Shown here in pieces: positions 42,101-54,100 of a DNA stretch of 64,000 bases (position 1 is its first letter; every line of letters begins with the position of its first letter). The stretch is from contig NC_064047.1 in NCBI RefSeq assembly GCF_932526225.1, positions 9,413,994-9,477,993 of the forward strand, in the 5' to 3' direction. The stretch comes from Nematostella vectensis. Taxonomy: Eukaryota > Cnidaria > Anthozoa > Actiniaria > Edwardsiidae. Made by a program: the position numbers and the translations under genes. The notes under the pieces were generated by a model. It did not search any database and was not told the DNA's origin. It saw only the letters and a list, made by a program, of their open reading frames with translations.

Positions 42101-45100
42101 TGGTAGGGTGTCTAGACGTGTACCTACACGTGGTAGGGTGTCTAGACGTGTAACCACACGTGGTAGGGTGTCTAGACGTGTAACCACACGTGGTAGGGTG
42201 TCTAGACGTGTACCTACACGTGGTAGGGTGTCTAGACGTGTAACTACACGTGGTAGGGTGTCTAGACGTGTACCTACACGTGGTAGGGTGTCTAGACGTG
42301 TACCTACACGTGGTAGGGTGTCTAGACGTGTACCTACACGTGGTAGGGTGTCTAGACGTGTACCTACACGTGGTAGGGTGTCTAGACGTGTAACTACACG
42401 TGGTAGGGTGTCTAGACGTGTACCTACACGTGGTAGGGTGTCTAGACGTGTAACTACACGTGGTAGGGTGTCTAGACGTGTACCTACACGTGGTAGGGTG
42501 TCTAGACGTGTACCTACACGTGGTAGGGTGTCTAGACGTGTAACTACACGTGGTAGGGTGTCTAGACATGTACCTACACGTGGTAGGGTGTCTAGGCGTG
42601 TACCTACACGTGGTAGGGTGTCTAAGCGTGTAACTACACGTGGTAGGGTGTCTAGACGTGTAACCACACGTGGTAGGGTGTCTAGACGTGTACCTACACG
42701 TGGTAGGGTGTCTAGACGTGTAACTACACGTGGTAGGGTGTCTAGACGTGTAACTACACGTGGTAGGGTGTCTAGACGTGTAACTACACGTGGTAGGGTG
42801 TCTAGACATGTACCTACACGTGGTAGGGTGTCTAGACGTGTAACTACACGTGGTAGAGTGTCTAGACGTGTAACTACACGTGGTAGGGTGTATAGACGTG
42901 TAACTACACGTGGTAGGGTGTCTAGACGTGTAACTACACGTGGTAGGGTGTCTAGACGTGTAACTACACGTGGTAGGGTGTCTAGACGTGTAACTACACG
43001 TGGTAGTGTCTACACGTGTACCTACACGTGGTAGGGTGTCTAGACGTGTACCTACACGTTGTAGGGTGTCTAGACGTGTACCTACACGTGGTAGGGTGTC
43101 TAGACGTGTACCTACACGTGGTAGGGTGTCTAGACGTGTAACTACACGTGGTAGGGTGTCTAGACGTGTAACTACACGTGGTAGAGTGTCTAGACGTGTA
43201 ACTACACGTGGTAGGGTGTCTAGACGTGTAACTCCATGTGGTAGATGACTAGGCGTGTATAGGTTTTTTAGACGTGTAGCTACACGTGGTGTAGCTAGAA
43301 GTGTATCTATACGCGGAAGGTTGTCTTAGCGTGTTTCTACACAGGGTGTCTAGGCGTTGAGCTACGCGTGGTAGGATATACATACCATGATTCGATGATT
43401 CCCTTGGGTTGCGAGCCGGGATTAGTCGCGTTAGTTATGGGAGGGTTCCCTGCATCAGCGCTCAAAGTCTTTTTCTCTTCCTCATCCGTGGCATCGTCAT
43501 TTTTTTCTGAGACGCTTGTCTGGAAAACAACCGACACATATAGAAGCGCCCAAGGACTAGAACTGGGCCGTGCTCATTATTTCCTTAAATGGGAAAAAGC
43601 TTTGGTATGTTTAAGATATCTAGTAGGGTACTCTTGGGCACGTCCCAACCAATGGGAAAACTCTAATGCTTGCTATATTCTACGACGGCTATAATGTTAT
43701 TCAAGTTTACACCATTTCCCAGAGAAATCAATGTAAATGCAAATGTGTGAGCAAAATAATCTTATTGAAAACCGAAAAAGATTTCATTTACTTTGCGTAA
43801 AATTGTTTCCAAAAAATAACGCGACGGCTTCTGTGGCAATGCTTCATTACTTTGCCTAACAGAGTAAACATCTTGTCGAACCTATTGGAATAAATTAATA
43901 AAAAAAAAACACGTCAAAACAGTTTGGTTACTCTGTACTTTATCAAAATTAAACGAATCAGCTAGTTCCCAAGAAACGTGAAGACAATTCGAAAAAAATG
44001 GACATAGTACTGAAAGCATAACATCTTCCGAAACTCTTATTGGCGCTCCGCCAAAATAAAGGAATTTTTTTTTGCTTTGGACACTTCACAACAGACAAAA
44101 ATAATATGTTGGGTAAATAGTTAAAGCCATCTGGTTGGGCTGTGTTGACCGTAGTTTATGAATCGGCTCTTGTGACACCCGGGTTGACAGGAGCTCTGGA
44201 GTTAATTTTGGGAATTAGATGGGAAATTTTAAGCACCAATTTAACAAGATGATTTACAACGAAAACCCCTGCTAATGCCATCCTAAAAGACACTATGCCA
44301 GCCTTTGACATTCACCCAATATTGTAAGTCAAATTTTGAGAAGAATCGTAAAGTAGGAACATACTTTATTTACCAAATTCAACAGGAAATGTCGCTTCAT
44401 TTCCTCCAAGTCATGCTTTCTCATACTTGGTACATTGCTAGGATGACAAAATAGCGGCTGACAGATTCTCTTTAACACGGAAGAGCATCATCGATGCTTT
44501 CCAGCAGTATGCAAATCAGAATCGTTCTATCCAGTGAAACAGAAGGTCAGCTATTTAGGTGATCGACACGGAGTGTTATATTTGACTTCTGAAACGCGCT
44601 TTTTTTTCTCCTTTCGAGGAAACGCAATTTCCATAGTTAATTGCTTTGTCTTTTAGGTGAAATATTTTGATAGTCATTTGGAGATCACTTGGGCTTTGAC
44701 ATATAATAATAGCATCAACCATCTGTTGTAGGTAAAAGGAAGGACAAGGCGAAAAGCCGATTAGACTTTTGACGTGATTACTTATTTTTCAAGCCATTCT
44801 CCTGATCGTAAAAATAGACGGAACAACAGTATTGAAAGTGGAGAGGCTCACGCTGTACCATAATTTCAAGCCAACATTTTTTCGCCGCCAAGGGTATATC
44901 CAATGACTGATTGATATTTTATTCAAGGATCTTGCTTTTAAATTAAGGTTCACAACATTTACTTTGTTTTATCAGCTTATTCTAGCAAATCAGTACAATT
45001 CCTAGTGATTAAGGAATTCGTTTTCAGCAAAAAAGAAGTGATAACTCAGAGTATCACCAAGAGCGAAATGACAAACGATACGACTTCTACAACACCATTG

Positions 45101-48100
45101 AACATTCTTATCGGCGTCCAGTTTGTGGAGGCAGTACTGATCATATTTGCAAACTCACTGGCGCTTGCTGCGTTCTTGAGCAAGACATTTCGTGTGAAGA
45201 AGTCGACTTATTTTCTTATCAATCTGACCGTGGCTGATCTGATGGTAGGAACGAGTGTTATATTCCTCTCAGTCTACCATGCGAGCAGCATAAAGGCGGG
45301 TGCTTATAATAGGGCCAGCAATGCCTTTAGATTCGTCGCGCTCAATGCGTCCTTATGCTCATTCACGGCCATCTCTGTTGAGAGGGCATACGCAGTTCTT
45401 GCTCCCTTCAGACACCGCCTGCTCGGGAAGAAACCTTATATCATTGGTATCGCTATGACATGGGTATACGCATTTGTATCAGCCAGCAGACAAATCCTTC
45501 AACTGTCGAGCAAAATGCTCCTCGCGGTTTTGATCAACTTGGCGTTGTTTATTCTCGGCGTATTAGTGGTTTGCTACCTAACCATCTGTATCAAGGTGAA
45601 GTTCTTTACCCCTCTCCCGAGTAGAAGACAAAACAGCAATGCTAAACTGACAGTCACGCTTTTCCTCATGACCTTTGTGTCACTGCTTTGCTTTCTTCCC
45701 TCGGTTGCTATAGCGTCGCACGAGATTCTGATAAATAACGGTGATGATAATAAATTGGACATTCATTTCGCTTGGCCAATACTATATATCAACTCCTTCA
45801 TTAATGTCTTGGTGTATTCATTCCGAATGGAGGACTTCAAGAGAGAGTTGCATCGAAAAGTTAGGGCGTGTTATTCATCATGTATGCGCGGAGAAACAAC
45901 CCAAGAAGTCGTGCCAAAATACTTACAGACATCCAAACTCAGGGGTGAACCGATATTAACCATGATGCACCGGGAGGGTAGAGAACAGCCTTCTCTGATC
46001 ATGATAAATACTGCACCATCAGCCCGAAATGATATCCCAAGCTGTATGTATAGCACAGAGAGGGCCGAAGCCGACCCACAACAGCTACGATAAATCCCTT
46101 ACCGACAGCTCAAAACGACATCCCCACAAGGTCTCAATTGTCTAGTTCTTAAGGACATTCCGAAAAAGAAGGGGATTGTATTGAACTTTTAGCAGCCGTG
46201 TATTCACCCACCCTGTATTCACCCACCCTGTATTTACCATTTTTGCCTTTTCTAGAATACTTGTTTGCCACAGAACTTGAATCCACCTTCATACTGATTT
46301 CAAATATCGGCCCCTCCTTGTCGCTGCCACCGAACTTGACTCTTTTTGTTCTGTTGTGTTGTTTGTATAATACTATCTACTTCTATAATAATTTTTAAGT
46401 GATGTTTTAGGACACCATCTTGCATGGGCCCTGTTCTGTTCGTGCCGACCCCTGTGGGTTAATACTCAATGAAGCGTTGTCACCAGTTTACTTCCGGTCG
46501 ATTACATAACAATCTTTTTTTTATTTTTAACGGAAAACGCGAAAAATATTTCAAAATATTGAGAGCAGTGTGTCTATTGGAAGTTTCTTCGAGGATGTGA
46601 TCGATAATTTAGAGCGGATGGCATGCTAAATATCTCGGATTCTAATAGATTCTTTTGCCTTTTAACGGTTGAGGTTTTCGTCGGACCTCCGGAAGTAAAC
46701 TGGTGATAATGCGGCTTTAAAAGGGAGAAAAAATGCATACCTCGGACTCATGATCACTTCCTTCTTCTGAATTTACTTTAAACACTGGCCCGTCCTGGCC
46801 AGGAAAGCATACAATGGCGAGATACCAATGAGAGCTGAAAATGGAGGAAGACAATGAGATAAACAATCGCCTGAGCTTGACAGACAAGAATCAGCAAGAC
46901 TCTAATTGGCATTACAATGTGTTGGGATGCCTGTGGGGTTTTAAGCCGCGCGCCCCTGTACCCTACTCCCGCAATGAATGATGGGGCGATTTTACGCAAT
47001 GTGAGTTGTTGTTATGAAGTTGGAATGCAAGATGAATTCTAGATGTTTTACGTTATTCGATAAAAACACGGTAAGATAAACCTTTTTCAAATAGGTCTAG
47101 AATTCATGTGTCGTAACCCATGTTCCCTGCCGGTTATGACACATGGCTTTCCCAAATGCCTTTATTTGAACACTGTAATATCTTATATTAGAAATAGAAT
47201 AGTTTGCCTTGCTTTAGAAGTTTTAGTTCGCTGTTCGCTATTGAATTCAAATTATTTGTATAGCCTACAAAGACATGCGTAACCCTCGGGACCTTAAATA
47301 ACTCCTGTCAGCCACACATTTGCTATTGTTTTTTATCCAAACAACTTATTTGAAGAAATCTCGAAATATCCACTTCTAGAAACTATTGTTTTCCCAATTC
47401 AGCCAATGTAAAATGGGTACTTTATTTTACTTAGTATCTTGATAGGATGACAAAATGCGGCTCACAGAGGCTCTTTAAAAGAGGGTGTCTACTTTGTATG
47501 TGTTTTGACATAAGTTAGAAAACTTTAAACGGTTATTTACTCCCGATAATTAAAGTTTATTGTATTGTATTGTACCACCTTAGTGGTATTCATTGGCTTT
47601 ACATAACAAGCGGCATTTGACAGCCCCACCAACCTCTCGTTTATGGGTACGACGATGAAGTCTTTCTGAAAGATGTCGACATATTTGGTCCATGTCTTTA
47701 CTTGACTATGCATTCGTTCAATGACACTGGAATACACAGTGGAAAACGTTACACAGAAAGCCCCCCTAAAACCCTCAAACCTCTAGGTCCGAGTTGTGAT
47801 TAGGACTATTTCATACAGTTCTGAATCATAACAAAGATTATTTCCAAGTACTTCAAAGCTACGCAAAAAAACTGCTCAACTGTAGATCTCATTCGCACTC
47901 TTCAACTTTCACGAAGAAATGTCGAAGCGTCCGAATGAAAAAGTCCAGGAAATTTTTAATAATCCAGTAAAACTCAATTAAATAAAACTATTAATACTAA
48001 ACGGCCAGCTCTAAAGAATGTGAATTTAAAAAAGCAGGTACCTTAAGTTAGTCTCACTGCTGGCTCTCTGTGTCAATCGCTTGTAGAAGAAGGAACTGAA

Positions 48101-51100
48101 TATATGTGTCCGCTCACGATCGAAATCTGTTAATTTCTCATGAAAGATATATCTACGGAACAAGAGTGATGATTATAGGATAGCTGAGGTAAGATCAAGC
48201 GAGGTAAAATCAGTATATGGGTGCAAATGGTTCTAGGGGTGGGCCAAGCGTGACCCCTATTTGGCTTGAAAGTAACAAGAAATATGAGAAAATACACGGA
48301 AGAACAATTAATTAGTCCCCCCTTTCTTGAAACCCTTACTTCGCCGCCTTCCCCCTCCCTTTTTGGAGATCCTGGATCCGCCCTTAGGTGAGAATCTCTT
48401 ACTTGAGATAAAAGTCGATGATGACATCATTGAGGAATTCCCCTTCCTGTAGACAATCGAGATCCGCTGTGGTGATGTTGATACCGCCCTGCTGTGGCGG
48501 AGGAGGGTAGACCAGCAGGCTATAATTATGGGACAGGAGACAATGGTAAGAGATCCACCAACAGGCGAGGAATGGGTAGAATTATTTCCCACTTCCATTC
48601 CATTTCTAGTTATCTCCAAGAACACAGTAGACTTTTAATAAAAAATGAGGAGTGTCTGCATCTAGCGTAAAGCTATTCGTAGCAAAAATTCATTAGGCTA
48701 AGTCATAGACTATTTCGCAGAAACTTGGGAGGCCTGTGGTTCACACCAAAGAGAGGCTCAAACGGGCACCTTTTTTCCTTTTTTTTCGCCAAAAGTAAGT
48801 ACTACATTTTCTACATTTTCGCTAAAAAATGCCCGTATAATCATCTCTTTGGCTAGACCGAATATATTTTCGCACTTTTTTCATGAAATTAGCATTGGGT
48901 GAAATTTTGAATTACGCAGAAATTAAAGTTTGCGACAAATACCACTGTTTAACGTAAACCACTGGATGAAAAGTTACACAGGAAGACTCACTTTTCCGGT
49001 GGAGGCTTGTTCTTTTGTTTGGCAGAGGTGTCATTTGACCTGGTGTTATATCTAGAAGCTGATGGTTCACCTGAATAATATAGCAAAGTAGAGAAATATC
49101 AAGTGTGCCTGATAAAACAAGGTTCTTATAAATCAGAGTATCTTATGCGAATCAATAGCTGTCAACCCAACTTGGACAGAAACCTTATGAAATCGGGTGA
49201 TATACAGTAAATATGTGAAAATACCAGAGAGACAGGCGGGTGAATACAGAGAATGTATGAACATTCTCACAAAAATTAGGCTTGTGATGACGTCTATAAT
49301 CTTGTGCTACCCGCCTAATGCGGGTGAGTTGACCGCTAAACGAATAAGGCTGATTAGGTTCTAAATTGGTTCTTTTTTTCATATACACAGAGCAAAGACA
49401 GTACTATAACAATAACAATCAACGCTGAACACAACATATCCATCCATGTTGTATGCAATGCACAAAAAATCTACGAAAAGTATCTTTTCTCTCTTGTTAT
49501 TTAACCGAAAATCGGAATATTGACAAAACATATAAGTTATCTTACAAATAAGAACCTATTCTTTCCCACCAGGCTGATAAGGTTTTTATAAAAAGTGTCA
49601 AATTTCAGTTAAGGTTCTTATTCTCTAGGTTCTTATACGCGGATGTCTGAATTACTGTAGTTGTAGGGGTTAAGGCGGTGCCGTTATCTAAGGTGAAAAT
49701 GATATAGCATAACAGTGTGATGCGCGCTAGGGTGGCTTAACTGACATTTACTGAAAGCGAAGACGAATGAGGATGCGAGAAACGCTTTGTCTGAACTACC
49801 CAAGCAAGCAAGTGTACGTTAAAGCACAACGAAAGTCTCCTGGTTATGAAGTTTGAAGCAATAAATACTGTGACCATCGCATGCTTATTGGCTTTGTTGG
49901 TTTCCATCAGTCGAGGATTAGGCAAATTGTACCACAGTGTTTTTAAAGGCAATCCAGGAATTATAGAATCGCAGTGGCATGTAATATGAGTGAGTTTTCA
50001 GAATGACAATCATAGTTGCCAATGAGGAATACGAGAATGTGTGTCCGTCTGTTCATTTTCCTGCATTTCTGTCCGTTTATTTCCTGTCTTTCTGTCTGTT
50101 TGTTCATTTTCATATTTATAGTATTTTTCAGTTTCTATCTGTCTAGCTCTTTTCCTAGCTGCCAATCTGTCTGTACGTCTACTACACCTCAAGACAGTCG
50201 AGAACAATCCTTTTATTTGCTAGCAGTACATACCGCTGTTGCATCTGGTACATGAATCCTTGAAAGGCTTAACACAGGTGATTATGGACTCAGCTTCTTC
50301 TACACTGGAAAAAGAAATTAAATGCACCATACAGACATCTACCATACAAACATCTCTGAAAGGCTCTGTACACTACTTGTGCAACTAATGTTAAAATACG
50401 TACACGCTCCCAAAAACTAGATTGTAAATATCTATTTTGTTGGATACACCTATTTCGAATAAGGTTGCACTCGAGATTGCATGTGTCATAGCCCGCGGTG
50501 TATCATGGCGCATCAGCGTATAATGGGCTGAATCCTTGTACCTGGAAGCCATGTGAATGTGGATAAGAATGTAAACAAGAATTCTACAGCGTTTGAAACC
50601 TGGATTTGTATTTTATTTACGCTTGTTTGCTTATTAACCTGATACCCATGAAGCACTGCGGATTGCGATACACAGATTCTCATATTCACAGATAAGGAGT
50701 GCATCCTTATTTGAAATAGGTATAAAACAAATAGTTTTAATTCTTTTGTGCATCTGTCCTCTAACACATACACATAAGACGCTACAGGGTGTCATGAACA
50801 ACACTCGACTGCGTCTTGTTGCATACTTTTTTTTCATGACAAGCTGTGACGTCATCTGTACATCTATTAGAGGACAGACTCACACACAGATGAGATCTAC
50901 ATGCCAATAAAAACAGCTCCATTTGCTAAAGCAGTAAATAATATACGTGAATACGTGAAAAACTATATACTACAATATCTAAAATTAAACAAATTGTTTT
51001 AATACCATTTGGTTAACATAATAAAAAGTATTTGATGCTTCAATAAGAAATAATAGTGTCCACCAACCTCAAGTTCTTAAACTCTTTACTTAGAGTGTCT

Positions 51101-54100
51101 GTTACCTGAGAAAAAAAAATAGGTTGTAACTTGCTGTGTTAAAAAGATGTGTTTGCTATCATGAGTATAATAACCACCAACAACTAACCTGCTTTTTCAC
51201 CTTGAATAATAAAAGAAAAAATAGAGATAAAATATAAAAATAAAAATAGACTATGAAATCAATACTCCAAGACAGACAAGCTCTTACCCATTCTTCGAGG
51301 TCAGCTATTAATTCATCTTTAATTGTATCTTTTACTTCAAGAACAATGTCCCTCTCTGCTGTCACTATACAAACAAACATTATGATGGAAATTAAATTAC
51401 AAAGGGAACATACAGTAAAAACTCATGTGTAAGAACCTACACTTTTTCAATTCTGGCAAAACAGGTTCTTATATTTTGGGATACCTACTTACCAATAAGC
51501 AAAATTGGTTCTTATTAAGTTCCTTTTTTTTTCAAAGTTGCTTAATCAACAGTAGGATTCATACTGAGTGTTTGGTGGACAGAGATCTATTTCTCATAGT
51601 TTGTATTCCTTTTTAAATTTTCTTGGCTTGAAAATAAATCTCTATTCACCCAAACAAACCTGTGTCTGTGATTGATGTATTCATATAGGTTACTGTTGGG
51701 ATCTTTTCTAGTGCCATAGGATAGGAGAATTGGAGAAGTGTGACTGAATACATATAGCCACTTTGTATAAAGATATCCTATTGTACAGTAAATAAGTTAT
51801 TTCTGTTATCTTCTAAGAGAAAAATGTCCAGCAAATTTATATATCGAAGCCCCATAATTTGTTTCATTTTTTATGGAGTAACCAAGAACCTTTCGATTTT
51901 TTTTTGGCTTAGTACATTTTTATGTATATTTTGGGGTATTAAAATCCAAAGTATCTGCTTATGGGTTCTTAAATCACATGCTGGTTTTTACTGTGCCAAT
52001 TTTAGAATGCTACACTGATGTAAATAAACACTTTATAGAGGTATCTAAATGAGCATTTATGTATGGTCTGTCTTACGGTCTGGCAGTGAACAGGACACAT
52101 GGAGAAAATGGTGAACAATGCCATGCAAAATAATACCCACTCAGAAGAGACAGAATGACGTAAATGGAAGTGAGCGAGTGTGAGTAAACCAGTGCAATGT
52201 AAAATGGTATTACCTGCACTTCCTGGATTTAAAAACTTTCCATTGCCATTCAACTTGTATTGAAATCTAAGAGCCAGAGCTTGTGTAACACCTAGTACTA
52301 TCAGCTTAGGGTTTTGATCTCTTGTTATCTGAGAGAGATTCAAATCAGAAGCAAAAAAAGAAATTGGTTACTGCTGGGACCATCGCCAGTTGGCCAAAAC
52401 AACAACAACAACAAATAGAAAGAAAAATGTGGGGTAGGGTATTGGATTGTTATCTAATAGCTATATAATTATCCCAGTTTATTATTGACTCTTTGTAAAG
52501 AATTAGTTGTAATTTGATCATTCTTACACAACATTATAGCCGTAAACAACAGCAGCGTAGCCAGGATTTTTAACAGGAGGGGGCCCAAAAGGCCCTTTCA
52601 AGAAATTTTCTCATGTACTTTAGCTGATGTCTCATACATTTACTGTATTTTTGGCTGCTAAAAGGGGGGGCCCGGGCCCCCTGGGCCACCCCCTTGGCCA
52701 CACCCCTGCACAAGTTTTAATCCTGACTTAAGATTGCTTAACAAACTCACTCCACAAGTGTAACCAGCCTGGTTGCCATGTTCTCCAGGGTTCATAAAGT
52801 GACTTGTCTATTTTATGCAGGCTTGTTATTGTTTATTGTAGAAATTATAGATATAGTGCAGTACCTTAAATGATGTGAGATCCCTTCCCTCAATATAGAT
52901 ATTTATTTTTCTTTTGCCATCTTTTTCATCTGTAGCATAGAAACCATAGATTTATAAGACTTTTACAGTCAGTAGACATTTATATTTGCATATTTATTTA
53001 TTAATAAACAAACAAACAAATAAAAATAAATAAACAAACAAATAATAAATACACAAATAAAAAAAGACAGATAGATGTTATAAATTGCTTGAAAAAGAAG
53101 GGTAGAAAATAGAATAAAGAAAAATGCACAATTTCACGAAATAAACATCCAGATTGAAGAGTATAGTTCTCGTGTTACAGCCTGAAAACAACATTCTGTA
53201 CAGTATAATTGTATTTTGAAATTTGATTTACAATAACGATGTATCATGTGATGTTGATACAATACAGTTTATGTTAACAATAAAATTTTCAACAATGTCC
53301 CTTTCCTGTTAATAAACAGCAATAGGTACAACGATAGCTTTGGATAAAATAGTACTGTATGAAAAATATATAGTAATAAAAATTACAAGGAGATGGCCAG
53401 AGCTGCATTCCAAAAATAAAAATCTTGAATTACCATATCCATCAAATGCATAGTATGAGAAAGTTTCATATACATTTTCTGCTGTACACATTTAATCAGT
53501 TCATCCCAAATAATGGAAGGTAAAAGTTTGGCTACAAAATGTCTGCCTAAAATCTTTGATTAGGCAAAAATTCACCATAATTTCAAGAGCATGTGAAACA
53601 AAAGAGTTTTAGTGCTGCAAAACTTAAGGATGTTTTCAGCAAATTTCAGTTGCATTTCTTTGGACAGTATGTATAAGGCACATCTTGAGTTTTATTTTCT
53701 GCATCATTCAATAGCAATAATAAAGAACACCATGTGTGAATATGGTAAAAGCTCTAGCAAGACATGACTTACTGTATTCCATCATCCACTTCAGCATATT
53801 AACACTCAGCTGCAATAGACAGAAAATATTTTCAAGTTTATCCATTGCACAGAGCCAGGACACATGCTGTAATGCACGGTAGACCGTTATTGTGTAGGAT
53901 TGTAAAATTACAGGGATAATTATTTAAGAGAACATCATGGAAATATTTTTTGCCAATTTTCAGGTGTGAATCCTTTCTATTCTGGCCATGAGGAAATACC
54001 ACATTATGAGGTAAAAATTATAATTATCATTGATGGCACTGTCAAGTGACTAGAATATAATGCTTTATAAGTGTTAATTGATTAAACTTATTTATGTTTT

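Noticed and set aside
40730-43034. Open frames of 711, 645 and 622 codons on both strands
   Set aside because: Artefacts of the 30-bp (10-codon) E-box minisatellite; no start context, no composition beyond the repeat.
39780-43335. CRISPR-like direct repeat array
   Set aside because: Units are contiguous with no unique spacers, and the sequence is eukaryotic; it is a minisatellite. The same holds for the 26-, 39-, 49- and 78-bp arrays.
44350-44478. Possible extra SENP exon in the large intron
   Set aside because: The sequence matches a MITE family, and the flanking SENP exons (46834-46741 and 43519-43386) already join in phase.
45005-45067. N-terminal extension of the GPCR frame
   Set aside because: It begins at a non-ATG codon; the first in-frame ATG is 45068, leaving a typical short N-terminus.
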